Positions 1 through 13,400 of a stretch of 64,000 nucleotides of DNA are shown in pieces (within the stretch, counting starts at the first letter, position 1; every line of letters starts with the position of its first letter). The notes beneath the pieces are model-generated. The model was given only the letters and a program-made list of their open reading frames with translations. It made no database searches and was not told where the DNA came from. The stretch comes from Tetrahymena elliotti 4EA (Eukaryota; Ciliophora; Oligohymenophorea; Hymenostomatida; Tetrahymenidae), in the NCBI GenBank assembly GCA_000231825.2, contig JH720308.1:969361-1033360 (forward strand). Reading direction: 5' to 3'. The translations under genes and the position numbers were made by a program.

Positions 1-1
1 A

Positions 2-511
2 GTATATTCTGAAGAAGAACCAGAAGATGATCAAATTGATGTAAAAAGATCCTCCTAAAATGGATATATGAAGTAAAGTGATTCTCAAACTGCTAAATTT
101 AGAGAAAAATTTGAGAATGAAGATGAAGACTTTAATGATTAAAACTGCAAAAACAAACCTACCTCAAACTAGAATTAAGGAATCAGTTCATCCAGTGAAG
201 AGATTCCATAAAAAAACAATCAAGATAATTAATCTGAAGAAGAAGAGAATATTTAAAATTAATAAGAGGAATATAATATCTGTTAAAATGACGAGGATTA
301 GGATGATGAAGCAGAAAATGATAGGTTAAATATAGATGAAAATGAAGATAATTATGGTGAAGAAAAAGAAGAAGAATAATAGAATGACAATGAAGATGGT
401 AATAATTAAGAAGAAAATAATAATTTATCAGGAAATGATGCTGAGCATGTTGATGATGATGATGAAGAAAATGATGAAGAAGAATAAGATTTTGATTAAA
501 ATGATAAGTGA
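2..511 (+). CDS. C-terminal part of a highly acidic protein (5' end outside window)
   Basis: Reading code 6 from base 2 gives about 169 residues without a break, ending at TGA 509-511. TAA and TAG occur in frame as Gln many times. The segment is dominated by Glu, Asp, Asn and Gln, with runs of E and D of three to five residues towards the C terminus, and looks intrinsically disordered. No folded domain, membrane segment or catalytic motif is visible. Acidic tails of this kind occur on chromatin, nucleolar and transport proteins, but the visible part does not allow a choice. The standard-code ORFs seen here on either strand are out-of-frame shadows. I am sure it is coding from the clean end and biased composition; function is unknown. 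Confidence 0.7.
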
Positions 512-1758
512 AATTATGAAGAAAATACTTCAAAAATAAAAAATTAAAAATGAAACGAATAAATGAATTTAGAGAAAATATTTAAATTGGTTTATTATAT
601 TTATAAATAAATAGCTTAAACTAACTAGATACAGTTTTGACGTTTGTATATACTTATTATTTATATTAATTAATATAATCTGTATTAAAATTTAATTAAG
701 CTCCCTTTTTGAATATTAAATTTTATTCATATTTTGACTTTACTATTTCTTTAATTATGCACAAAAAGCTTACAATATTAATATTCAACAAATTAAGTAT
801 TCATTCCTAACTAAAATTTTTGTATTCAAGCTAAAAATAATTTATTTCAAAAGAATAAATTTAATTGAAGAGTAATAATTTATTACTATTCCTGATAAGG
901 CAAAAAAGGAAGACACACTTCAAATAAACTTGTTTTAATGTAAAAAATAAATATTAAATATTTTCCAAAATGTTTATCTTGCTTCAATCAACACTCAAAA
1001 TGTATTTTAAAATGTTTAAATATTAATTTAAAAAAATCTTAAATTACATTTTATGTAAAAAGTGAAAATATACTTAGAATAAATAAAAAATGAAATATTT
1101 TGTGATCTATTTTCAAAGGCTAATTATGATTTTCTATCTTTTTTTACAAAAATTAAATGAAATATTTTTCATAAGTTGTAAGGAAGTTAAAATAGATTTT
1201 AGATTCTTTTTGGAGTGGTTTTGAATTTAATATTTTTTTTAACAGATTTAATTATTACTTAATGACAACACGTAACATTTAATTCTTATGTATTTTGTTC
1301 ACTGATATGTTTAAAAATCAAAAAAGTAAAATTATGATACACTCTGAAGTTTTTTATTAAGAAAATTTAATTAATAATATCAGCAAGCAGGCAATATCAA
1401 CAAAAAGAAAAAAGCATAGATAAGTTCATGTCTGTTTGATTCAGCATAATAGAAGTAAAATCAGATAAGAAAGAAAAGATACATTTGTGGAAACTCCTCT
1501 AAATAATTAAACAAATACAAAATATTTAATATAGGTAAACATTTATAAATTATCTATTAATTTATTTACAATATTCAATTTTTAATAATTTATAAAAATG
1601 AGTAGGTGAATAAAAATCAGCAGAAGTGAGCAAGTGAGTGAGTGTTTAAATTTCTTCTATTAAACTCAAGAATATTTTTTTTGATATTAATAAAAAATTA
1701 ATTAAAAAATAAATATTTCCATAAAACAAAAAATTAAAAGAAGAAAAAGGTAATAATA
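512..1758. other. Intergenic region upstream of the GDI gene
   Basis: A/T-rich non-coding DNA between the stop of the acidic-protein gene and the GDI start, so it should hold the 3' UTR of the first and the promoter and 5' UTR of the second. A short GAGCAAGTGAGTGAGTG run lies near 1627-1643. The stretch just before the ATG is A-rich, as usual for ciliate starts. I see no convincing ORF, RNA gene or repeat family. Confidence 0.6.
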
Positions 1759-3928
1759 ATGGACGACACATACGACGTTGTTGTTTGCGGTACAGGCTTC
1801 ATTGAATGTATCTTATCAGGTTTGCTTTCCCTTAAAGGTAAAATTTTATTTCAATAGTTTCCTCTTCTTGAATATAAAAAGCATTACAGCTATTCTACAA
1901 TTTAGGTAGATAGATTAGATTCCAATATGTTTGTGGATAATTATATCAAATCTTTTGATTTTATCAAGAATCAACCAACTTACTCTTTATTTCATTTATG
2001 CAACATTAATTCTTATTAAAATAGGTATGAAGGTTCTTCATATTGATAGAAATAGTTTCTATGGTGGTGAAGGTGCTTCTGTTAACTTGACCAACTTGTG
2101 GAAAATTTTCAGACCAAATGTTGAAGTTCCTAAAGTTTATGGTGCAAACAGAGATTGGAATATTGATTTAGTTCCTAAGTTTATTATGGCTAATGGAAAG
2201 TTGGTTAAAATTCTTCTCAAGACCCGTGTCGCTGGTTATCTTGAATGGAAGTGTAAAAAAATTATTAAATTTCAATCAAATTTATCATCATTAAGAATTT
2301 TTTTTGTTTTTTCATGCAATCATTCTTCTTAATGAAATTTTCAAAAATAGTCTAACCACAATATTAATTTATTTCATTTTTAAAAAGGTATCGATGGTAC
2401 TTACGTTTATCAAAATAAGAAGGCTGGTATCTTCTCATCTGGTGGTCCCAAGATTGAAAAGGTCCCTTCTAATGATAAGGAAGCTCTCCAAAGTGATTTG
2501 ATGGGTTTATTAGAAAAGAGAAGATGCAAAAACTTCTTCGTATATGTTATGAATTATGATGCTAAGGATGTCAACACCTACAAAGGTAAATATATTTATT
2601 TTACATGCCAAAGTGGAATATATAGTCAAGATTTAAAGAATGGAAACAGTCATTTTTTTAAAATGAAATAAACAGAACACATTAAATTAAATTTTTTATT
2701 AAGTAATACGCGCAAAATTAAAATTTTCTGATTAAGGATTTATAAGAAAAAATATTGGTTTTCTGTTCTAAATTTTCTTTAAATTTAAAATAAAAAAATC
2801 AATAATCTTTCGACACTTTTTTTATAAGTAATACCCTTACATTAAATATAAAATAAATAAATAAATTAAAAGATGACTGAGAAATTACTGAATAACTTTA
2901 AAATACTTAAATATTTTTTAATTTTAATTTATTCTTTTAATTTAGGTTATGACTTAAAGGTTATGCACATGAGACAACTCTTAAACAAGTTCGATTTAGA
3001 ACCTAACACCATCGATTTTATTGGTCACGCTGTTGCCTTATTCAACAATGATCAATTCTTAGATAGACCTGCTATTGAATGTATTGATAAGATTAAATTA
3101 TATATGGATTCTATTAATAGATATGGTGACTCTCCTTTCATTTACCCTGTCTACGGTCTTGGTGGTATCCCCGAAGGTTTCTCCCGTATGAGTGCTATCC
3201 AAGGTGGTACTTTCATGCTTAATACTGATATCGATAAAATCGTTTATGATGAAAATGGAAGAGTCTGTGGTGTTTAATCTGGAGATTAAGTAGCTAAGTG
3301 CAAACTTGTTGTCTGTGATCCTACCTATGCTATTAAGACTGGTAACTAAAACTTAGTCAAGAAGGTTGGATAGATTATTCGTGTTATTTGTATTCTCGAT
3401 AAGCCTATTCCTGGTACTAAGGACATCCCCTCTGTTCAAATTATTATTCCTCAAAGATAAGTTAACAGACAAAATGGTAAATAATTAACAAAACAAGTAT
3501 TATAATTAGTAATTAAATTTTTTAATCTTAAAAAGATATTTATGTTATGATGGTCTCTAGTGTTCATTAAGTATGCTAAAAAGGTTACTATATTGCTATT
3601 GTTTCTACCACTGTTGAAACTAACAACCCCAGAGCTGAAATTCAACCTGCTATTGATCTCATTGGAAAGCAAAATATTAGAGAAATGTTCGAACAAGTAA
3701 AAATTATATTTTTAAAAAATATTTATTTAATTTTTGATTTATTTCAATTAGATTTCTGACTCCTATATTCCTACTGGAGATGGTAGCAAGAACTAAGTTT
3801 TCATTTCTAACTCTTTCGATCCTTCCAGTCACTTCGAAGCTGAAACCGAAGCTGTATTAAGAATTTACAAGAGAATCACTGGTGAAGATATTGATCTTGA
3901 AAATTTACCTGAAGATGTTGAATAATGA
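1759..3928 (+). CDS. Rab GDP-dissociation inhibitor (RabGDI)
   Basis: Inferred exons: 1759-1837, 2025-2252, 2388-2585, 2946-3476, 3536-3696 and 3752-3928. They keep frame and give 457 aa, close to the roughly 450 aa usual for GDI. GDI binds prenylated, GDP-loaded Rab GTPases, extracts them from membranes and holds them soluble in the cytosol. Family blocks visible in order: the N-terminal nucleotide-fold motif with GTGFIE (residues about 11-16); HIDRNSFYGGEGAS; DWNIDLVPKFIMANGKL; and in exon 4 the block with YGDSPFIYPVYGLGG then FSRMSAIQGGTF, which forms the Rab-binding platform. There is no large REP-type insertion, so it is GDI rather than Rab escort protein. The gene ends TAA-TGA, where TAA is Gln. 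Codon use (GGT, TCC, ACC, GCT, AAG) is more selective than in the neighbours, suggesting high expression. Introns are 55-360 nt, mostly starting GTAAA. Confidence 0.95.
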
Positions 3929-4480
3929 AAAAAAAAACTAATTAATAAGATTAGCAAATGGTTAAATGGAATAAATATAAATATCGATTTAAATATACAA
4001 TTTTTATGTTTACAAAACATTTTATATGAGTTTTTTGTTAATTATATTATAGTAAATAAATTTCTATCCAACTTAATTGATTATCTTCACTTTTTAACAA
4101 TAATTTATTAATTTTTCAATTTAAGAGATTGAGATTGATTGATTTTACTGAGAAAAAACCAAAATAAATCAAAATCTTGTCAAATTTATCAAAATATGAT
4201 AGTTCACCTCAAGTATTCAGTTTTAAAAAGTCATTTAAAGTTTGAAGTCTTGTTAAAATATTTATTTATCAAATGAAACATAAAAATTTAATTAAACTTT
4301 AGTTTGCAATAATTGATAAATAATTTATTTAGCTTAAAATTGTTTTCAAAAACTTTGATTTGTAGAATTTAAGAAGTTTAAAAAGGATAATAATTTGTAT
4401 TTAGATATAAGGAAAAATGTTAAAATACAGAAGTATTAATTTTTTACTCTAAAAAATTTGTTTGTTGTTATATATTTATT
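3929..4480. other. Convergent 3' intergenic region
   Basis: Lies between the 3' ends of the GDI gene (+) and the coiled-coil gene (-), so it should hold two 3' UTRs and polyadenylation signals. It is A/T-rich and every frame is interrupted. AATAAA-like strings are frequent but not informative at this composition. No other feature seen. Confidence 0.6.
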
Positions 4481-7400
4481 TCATTTATTATATTTTTATT
4501 TTAAATTCATTTAATCATTATTGCTGTTTTCTGTTAGAACATGGTTTGATGAATTTTAAGTTGTTTAATTATTTACAAAATTATATTAAGAAGATGACTG
4601 TGATCTTATTCTTTGACAGGAAGAAGATTTATTTCCATCTGCGAATTTTAAATTATCACTTCTTTAATTGAAAGATTAAATTTAATCTAATTTGTGCTCA
4701 TCATATGTATCTGTTACAATTTGAAGCTTGTTGAGATTCTTATTTTTGATTTTTTATTACATTTAATTGTATTCTTATAGCTTTGCTATGTTTGGTAATG
4801 TTTGTTACTGTTATTTGTAATATGCCTCTATATCAGAAAAGTCATAGTAATTTTATTAAGATTAAGTGAATGTAAAATTGTTAAAAGCGTTTAAATCAGA
4901 GTTATTTGATTTGGATTACTCTTCAGAAAAATGTTCTTAATTCAAAATTTAGTTTGCTTATTTTAAGTTATGTAATTGCTATACAAATTTTCTTTAACTA
5001 TTTTAATTACTATTGCAAGAATCATAATTTTAGAAACTGTTTATTTGTTTAGATTCCTTCATGATATGAATGCTTTCAATATGTTCTCCAACACAGGAAG
5101 AACCAGCTTGGGAATTATTTCTACTAGAATTTAAATTACTATAAGAATTAGCTCTAGCTAATGTATTTGTATTAGATTTTTATGATATTTTATTAGATTT
5201 TTAATAGTTTTAAGAGTTTTGGTAAGATTAATGCTAGACAAAACCATGATCTTGTTGACCAAAGGTATCTTAGAGATGATAACTAGATTAAGAATGGTTA
5301 GATTACTTAGAGGCTTAAAATTAATTTTAATATTATTCTTTTTAGTTTTTTTATTATTAAGGTTATAAAGAACTATATGATGCATTCTTCTTTATTTAAG
5401 TATTTTGTTATTATTCTGTACTAAATTAATCTATTAGCCTTTTTTAAACTTGAACAGTTCCATTTTGATCACCTCTGAATTAGTTTAACTGTTCTTGTTA
5501 GAAAGACTATCTAGCTTAATTTTAGATGGTTTGTTACAGACTTTATCTATTATCTGATGTGTTGAAATTTTAGTTAAAGTTTCTACTGCTTCTGTTTGTA
5601 TCTATACTATTCCTTATTGATGGGTTGTTAGTACAAATTTATTATTATTGAGATCCATATGAGAAATCCAAAGAATGTTATTCAATTTAATTAGATTGGC
5701 TAGAAACAGATAAATTATAATTTTTTGAGGAGTGATAACTGTTTTCATCAGCTCTCTTATTGAAGTATTTATCTGATTAAGTAGATTAATTGAAATTGTT
5801 ATTTTGAAGAGATTGGTTCATTAATTATTTATTGGGATATTAAATTTGATTTGAAACCTCTTTAGTATTTGAACCATAATTCCTACCAGAAAATTAAGAA
5901 TTTATATTTTCTTATTAATCACTAGATAAATAGTTGATAGAATGAGAAGGAGCAGGAGAATAAGTCTTGTGAGTTAAAGTCGATTTATTATTTTCATCAT
6001 TTCTGTTTGTAATCACATTCTAAGAATTTGTATTTTCTTTAAACTCACTTTCATCTCTTGTTTGGAGATGCTAAATATTTTCTCTATTTGTTTTAGAGCC
6101 TGGATCACCACAAAATCCTTAGTTTATCTTATCAATATTAATATATGAGTTTTCATTTATTTGATGATGACTATTATTCAAGCCATTTAAATTCTAGCTA
6201 CTGATACTGTTATTTTTAAACCTTTAAAGCATTCTTTATTGTTTTTAATTAGAATTTTCTTTAAATTATTTTACACATAAATCTAGTTATTGCTCTCTTA
6301 TCAATGATTAGTCAAGTAAGGATTTCAAATCTTCAATTTGATTTTAGAACTATCTTGAAACTTCATTCTTAGCTTATACATAGCTTTAATTGATTTGATC
6401 TTCAAATTATTTAACAAGCTCTTCTTTCTAAGAATTTAGCATTTCTATATCTTTCAACAAACATTTGATCTGCTTTTTATATTTTTGTCTTTATTCTTGT
6501 AGCTTTTCTTCCTCAGATCTATGATATTCTTCTATAATTGCATCTTATTAATCTAAGCGCTACTGAAGTAGAACTAATATTTCAGCTTAGTTTTGTAGCT
6601 CATTGAAGAATTATCCTAAACGGGCTTCGAATTTAGCCATCAACTATTTCACATTCTTTTCATTTCCCCTCTTAGACTCCTTTAATATTTCATGTAATTG
6701 CTCATTAAGATTTTCCTTATTTTCAGATAAACTTAGAATGTGTTCTTTTAAACTGGACATTAAGTTATTGCTATTATTTTTTGCTTAACTATTTTAGATC
6801 TACATAAGAAGTTTGCTTTAATTAGGTTACTATCTTGCACTTTCCAAGGGTTAATTTGTGTTCATTTCTTTCTACTTCACAGAATCAGATAGAAGACTTA
6901 GATTGATAATACTTTCCTATTCTTAAATTTAGTTAGAAGGATCTTCTTTACATAATTCATGATATTACATGCTCCCTTAAAACTTAGAAAACTCGGCAGC
7001 AACAGAAGCGAGAGAATTACTATGCAATTATTGTTAAGAATATTTTTATTTATCACAATTTTAGCTATTTCTTTGCATTACTCTAACTTTATTTGTCTCT
7101 TATTCCTAATGATCTTCAATAGATCTTTCTTGAAATCTCTAAGACAATATTTATTCTTCTCTTTTATGATTTAACTAATTTTAGTTTTATTTCTTAAAAC
7201 TAACATCTTAATTAATAGAATCTAAGTGGTTGAAAGCAAATGATTACTCATGAGATCCTCTTGTTTATCTTAATATCTCATTGTTCATCATTAGACTAGC
7301 CCTTGATCCTATATCTTAACCCATACTAGTATTGTGATTATTGCTTAAAATAGCAGCTCTTTATGTATGAACATTATATTTTTCTTCTAATAGTTACCTA

Positions 7401-8381
7401 TTACTTTCACTTATCATCAATTAATTTCTTAATTTGATTTGCATTTCAGTTGATTACTTTAAAAATCTTTGCAAATCTTTATTGACTGTCTCGAATTTGT
7501 CAACAATTTGCTAAGATTTCTTTTAAGCTTCCAATAATTCGACTTCATTTTTCAACAAGATTTCATTTTATTATTAAAGTGACTTAATTGTTTCCTTCTA
7601 CTTATCAACAATCATTTATTTTAAATTTAACTCAGACCTTAAATCTGTAGTCATTTTGAGTAACTAATTCAAATCTTCTTTTCCATTGTTACTCTCATAA
7701 ATGTTAACAATATCATTTATCTTCTTTTATAGTATTGTTTATTCTATTTCTAACTATTCTTTTCTTTCTATGTCATTCTTGAATTTCTTTTGTATTTCTT
7801 GAATATTTCTTTCGAGCTGTTCAATTATTTCTGCTTTCTTTTTTAAATTAAATAATTATTGTTTGAGATAGTTTTTCATAAATATCATATTTAAAATTTA
7901 CTCTCTTTAACTCCAATTCAAAAAAGTTCTTTTCAGTTTTAAGGACAGAATTTTAAATTTATAATTTTTCGGCAAACATTTCCCTATCAAGAGCAAAAAG
8001 CTCATCAAACATGTATGAAGTATTATTATGATTACTGCAAATATTTCCATTAAGTACTTAATTTGCTCCTATTCCTTACACTAAGGATCTAGTTGTTGTA
8101 TGAGTTGAACTGATAGATGCCTGAAGGATTGAAGATGATCTCTTTTTTAAATCTTAAGATTTTTAGCTACTACTTTGCTTGGAATTTATTTAGTTCTAAT
8201 TTATTGATTAATTTTAAGCAGAAGTAGATTGGCAACTATCTGCTTAATCTATATCTCTGTGATTCAAATGCTACATTAAACTCTCGCTTTCTAATATTCT
8301 TTTTTAAATGGGACTGCCACCATTTATTTCTTCATACTCTTAGTTACAATCACCAGTCATATTATCTATTAAGTCATTCAT
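4481..8381 (-). CDS. Large coiled-coil protein with Q/N-rich C-terminal half
   Basis: On the minus strand with code 6, exon 1 runs 8381 down to 7902 and exon 2 from 7837 down to the TGA at 4481-4483. A 64-nt GTAAAT..AAAAAG intron (7838-7901) restores frame between them, giving 1,278 aa. The start is the ATG at 8381 (MNDLIDNM...); a frame stop is not met upstream, but no earlier ATG fits. Residues 1 to about 130 are polar, Ser/Gln-rich and acidic. From about 130 to 650 the sequence is a classical heptad-rich coiled coil (K, E, Q, L, I). The last 500 or so residues are very rich in Gln, Asn and Ser, with QQQ and NQ patches. No motor, kinase or membrane segment is visible. A scaffold or cytoskeletal role is possible from composition only. 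Confidence 0.8.
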
Positions 8382-9168
8382 ATTTTTATCAGACAAATTT
8401 ATGTATAATTTATTTCGCTTTTTTTGTGTGCTTGCTGATTTGTAGCTTGCCCAATTAAAAAATATAGTCTATATTGCTATTCTATATTCTTAGTCTTTTT
8501 ATTTGAATAAAACTTAATTTTTTTAAAGTTTTTTTTTTCTTTGGTTTTATTTGAATTTGATAAGGCTGTTTTTAACTTAACAAAGATATTGACTGATTGA
8601 TAGATAGACCTACCAATTAATTAAGAGATTGATATTATTTTTCAAATTCAAAACATGCAATTTGCTTTCTATTTAATAATTAATACGATATCTCCAAAAA
8701 TTGAAATGACATTTATTTTATTATTTAACCAAAGATTTTTTTCCGCTTATTTGAATTTATATTTAGCTATTTTCAGTGATTTTAAGAAAGAAGCTGCTAA
8801 AATTCATTTATTATTTGATTGAATGAATAACAAAAAATTCCGCGTTTTTATTTTTCTAAATTTAAATATCATTTGATAAATAAAAAAAAATAGATTAATA
8901 ATTTATTTGAATGAAAGATAAAAAAAACTGCTAAATCAACCATTTTTTTTATTATCAAAATAAAATTTTAATGAAAAAAATTAATTTATTTGTTTTAAAG
9001 TAAAAAGAAGAAGAAAACTTTTGTTTCAAAATAATAAAAAAATTTCTTTTGAATAGATGAATGATTGAATAAAGATAAAGATTCAACAAAAAAATATATT
9101 TAAACTTAAAACAATAATTACAATTTAAAATTATTTTTTATAAATTTGTTTAGTCTAACAAATTTATC
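8382..9168. other. Intergenic region between two minus-strand genes
   Basis: Holds the presumed promoter and 5' UTR of the coiled-coil gene (its start is at 8381) and the 3' UTR of the nucleoporin-like gene ending at 9169. Very A/T-rich, with long A and T runs around 8870-9020 and GATTGATAGATAGA-type simple sequence near 8592-8606. No ORF or RNA gene supported. Confidence 0.6.
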
Positions 9169-10143
9169 TCAAAAAGGATGAGTTCTAGATTGATTTAATT
9201 TTTTGATTAATATTTCAAAATCTTTAGAGTCTTCTTAATGTTATTCTTTAATAATTTCAACTCCCTTTTTAATTTATCCTAACATATCTATAAGAACTTA
9301 TTTTTTCTTAGTGATGTTTTAATTGTTAATAGATCCATTTTACTCTCTGGCACTTGAATTTTGGTTATTGTTGGTACTCAACTCTCCTCCTGCTTAGCTG
9401 TTTTTAGCATCAATGATTTTTTAATTTAAATCAATTAGCTTTTAATTTTAGTGAGTTATTGAGGAATCAATCTCATTGAATTATCTAAAAAGTCTCATTT
9501 CTGCATTAGAATCTCTTTCGATTGTGTTAGCATTTGAAGCAATACGCTCAATTAAACAGTGAATCTCAAATAATTTAGCAAAAATAAGCTCATTTTTTTC
9601 ACGTATTTTTTCAAGATTTTAACTTGTTTATTCAATATTTTCTGTATTAATTCCTTTAACTTAAGTTTGCTGTAAATTGTTGTTTGGAGTATTAGCAATT
9701 CCTCCTTAAATAGAAGTGTTAGCGTTAGTTGTTATGGCTACCTTTCCTTCGCTAAGCTTTTGTGTTTCTTGTACTAAATTTGAATTGGTTTTTTGGCACA
9801 TATCTTAAATTCCATATAGCAATTTACTGTAATTCTTTTAATATTCCATAATGAATTTGTGATATCTCAACATATTAACAACATCCTATTGATTTCTTTG
9901 AGTAAAATTCAATGCACCTTGAGGATTGGTATTTATGGTTTGCATTTAGTTAAAATATCCTAATTACTATTACTATTATTATAATTGCTATGGGCCAAAT
10001 GTAGCTTAAAGTCCATTATTTTATTATCCAAATATACCTCCTCCAGTCTAAATTTGCATTCCTTAATTCTAGTTAAATAATCCTCCTCCTGTTGTATTAC
10101 CAGTATTATTGTTAAATAAGCCACCTCCTTATTATTAAAACAT
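9169..10143 (-). CDS. FG/GLFN-repeat nucleoporin, Nup54/Nup62-complex-like
   Basis: A single uninterrupted code-6 frame of 324 aa runs from the ATG at 10143 to the TGA at 9169-9171. The N terminus (residues 1 to about 65) has short phenylalanine repeats: GGGLFN twice, then GGGIFG and ATFGP, in Gly/Gln/Asn-rich surroundings. This is typical of FG nucleoporins that line the nuclear pore and bind transport receptors. The rest (about residues 75-320) is mostly helical and coiled-coil, as in the central-channel nucleoporins Nup54, Nup58 and Nup62. Small size and layout (FG head, coil tail) fit Nup54/Nup57 best, but no signature residue separates the three. The GLFN spelling, instead of GLFG, is worth noting because Tetrahymena is known to carry nucleus-specific FG-repeat variants of Nup98. 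Assignment to the FG class is fairly safe; the precise member is inference. Confidence 0.65.
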
Positions 10144-10475
10144 TTTCAAAGCTTAATTTTTTAGAACTATTTTTTGGTTGATGTATTTTTTTAATATAGT
10201 AATAAAATATATTGATTTATTATAAATTTTTTGATATAAATAAGTTTAATCTATAAAGCAAGAGTTAATATAATATTTGTTTATTTGCTTTGTTATTGTA
10301 TCTTTTGAATATATTTAGACAAAGATTAATTACAGTAGACACACTCTTTAAGCAAATATACAAAGATTTTAGAATTAATAAATTAATACATTTTAATTGA
10401 ATAATAAGGTAGTCTATAAGACAAATTAACAAATATTAACAACAAAAATAATTTAAATATTTTTTAATTAAAATT
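10144..10475. other. Short intergenic region
   Basis: About 330 A/T-rich bases between the nucleoporin-like start (10143) and the 3' end of the large membrane-protein gene (10476). It must contain the nucleoporin promoter and the neighbour's 3' UTR. Nothing else seen. Confidence 0.6.
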
Positions 10476-13400
10476 TCATTTTTTAAAATCTAAACTTCTG
10501 AATCTAATTAGCTAAAAGAGTCTCTTTGATTTACTATATTTTATACAAAGCAAGAACAACGTCTCAAAAATTATTATTAAAACTATTGATACTACATTTG
10601 ATATCAAATATATCATTAAACTATAAGATGAGCTATCAGAAGTACTTTAAGAAATGATAACAGACCCTGCAGCAATCAGTCCTCCAAATACTAGGTAATT
10701 TAAAAATCTTTACAAAGGAGAATATTAACTAGCACTTCTAAAGCATTTAAAAATAATATAATGAAGAAAAATTATTATAAAAGAAAGTATGTATGATAAA
10801 ATAGTGCTTAAAAAAACACAGATTAAAATTTAATTAAATCGGCTTATATTATAACTTATTAGTAAATCAAGAGCCATAATATTTATAGAAATAATAGCAA
10901 AGTAATTAAGGACTACTTTTATTACTCTGAGGTAGTTAGGAAATTTTTCAAAGCTTATTTTAAAGCAAGTAAATGAATGATAGAGAAATATTTTTTAGTA
11001 AATTTGATTTTCATTTAATGTAATAAATTTATCTTCACTCTAAGGATTTACATTCATATTTTGTTATTATTATTATGATTAAGGTGCAATTAATGCTGTT
11101 ACTTAATAATTTCTTTATAAATTAATTTCCTTGATTTTACTTTTGTTAATAAAAATATTTTGATAAACAACAATATTTGAATCAGGAATTATTGAACAAT
11201 TATTTTAAGATTTAACATTAAAATTATTTATCTCTATTGGCATATCGTATATTTTAGATGATGTTTAAGGTTTCAAACATACTTCTTATATTTGAATATC
11301 TCTTTGTTAAAGCTATTCAAAATAATTTTAATTTTATTATTACTAATGCTGCCTACAATCCTAGGATGTATCCATTTTTATGCCTTCAATAATCTTCTAA
11401 CTTTCATTTCTATTTAAAGATTTACTTTATATTATTTCATCTTTCTTACCAATACTGAAAATTATATTATTCTATTCTTTTTTATCTATCCAATCAAACT
11501 AATTAGATTATTATTACTAGTTTAGGATGATTTCTTTTTTTTGGTTATTTAAATCATTTACCTAATCTTATTAACGAGGTAAGACTTCAGGTTACATAGT
11601 TTAAGTCTCCAAATTACTTGAGTATAAAAGAGTTTTTCCTTTAAAAAAACATTTAGTGAATAAGAATAATAGATGAGTTATGCCTATAAAAGAGGCAATT
11701 AATGAAATTTTTAGTATGTTATAAGACTCATCTAGATTTTATGAAGAGGATTAAATATTTTAATTTTCTCCATTATTATTTTCTATAGAATCTATAAACT
11801 CCTAAGATAACTCAATAGCAAGAAATACAGAATTAAATCCTATATTTTAGCATTAAAGTTAGGTTAAACTAAATATCTTTTCAAATTTTGAATACAATAT
11901 GGTCTCAACTTATGTTAATTTATTATCAAAGATATAGCATTCAGGGGGATATTCAACAGCTTTTCCTTAAGATCCTTTGAGGAGAGCATCTAAATTAAAG
12001 AATAAATCTTACTCAATTTTAATTGTACCTTGATTATCTATGGTTAATAATCTATTAGTTGTTACAGGAGAGAGAGCTACTAAAACTTTACCATTTTGAG
12101 AGAATTAATTTTCAATATTTGCAGTCATAAATAAATCATTTGGTAAATTGTAAGAAACGAAAAATTACTAATTAACTTTCTATTGAAGCATTCTTTTTGT
12201 AAATTTCAAAATAAATTTGACATTTTCTGTAAATGGAATTACAGTCTCTTGATTCACATTAGTGATACTGTAGAATTAAATATACAAATTAGAACTCTCA
12301 AATTTTAGATTCTTTTACACTTTTTTAAAGTATTCCACAACAGCATTTTCTATTTAATTTATTATCTCTCCTCTTATTTAAAAAATAATATTGTTAGATC
12401 TTGCTAAATCAATGAAGTAGCTATATATTTCCAAAATATTTTTGATAGAATTTTCTGAAAATGAACTTAAATAATGATGATTATCTAACATTTATAAGGT
12501 TTGTTTAATATTATTGAAGCTTTACAAAGTAAATATCTATCTTGATTTCATCAATCTAATCAACACAGTAAGTTTTAGTTCTAATAATTCCTATCTTTTT
12601 ATTTATAAGATAAATCAGTATTTTAAATAAAATATATCTAAGAAATTAAGTAATTACTTCATTTCTCCAGAAGAAAAAGATATAATATTAAAAAAATTGT
12701 CTGTAAACTAGTCTATGAAATATTGTGCATTTGTGTAAAAATAGTCATTTCTCCAAGAACATCCTTCTCCTATTATTATTTATATTGATTTTTTGTTGTA
12801 TTTTACTAACAATGAAAATTAATTTACCTAAGAAATTTTCTGAGCAGTCGCAAACCATAAAATAATTTTTATTTTTACTCTGATTGCAAATCCCATTATT
12901 GCTGCACGTAAGCTCATTATCACATGTGAGAAATTGCTCGTTAAATCCATAATTATAAGTTTTATAAATATTAACATCTCTCTGAATTTCAATATCTGAG
13001 TTTACTTCATTTGAGTTTGGATACAAAGTATTATTTATTTCTGAAAGAGCAGTAAAATTATTGAAATTATTTGAATTATAGTTTAATATAATATTTTACA
13101 AAAGCTGTTAAATAAAATCCTATCTATTATATTGTATTATTGCTTTTTAAATAGTATTACTTTAGTATACAGTTAAGGATTGAGAGTTAACCACACTTAT
13201 TCGTTCTCCTTCTACAATCGAAAATACTTCAGCTTTAATTAGAAGATACTATTTTAAATTTATGAGAGGAATTTAAAATTCATATGATAAGCTTAAATTC
13301 TAGTTTTTATATTAGGGTAAAAGATTACTATTTAAAATTTAATTTGCTTAAAATATTGCTAGGGTTTGCTCTTTGCCAAAGATATCTACATAATTTGTAT

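Noticed and set aside
183..533. Minus-strand standard-code ORF opposite the acidic gene
   Set aside because: It is the antisense shadow of a GAA/GAT-rich coding region on the + strand; its composition (His, Leu, Tyr runs) is just the complement.
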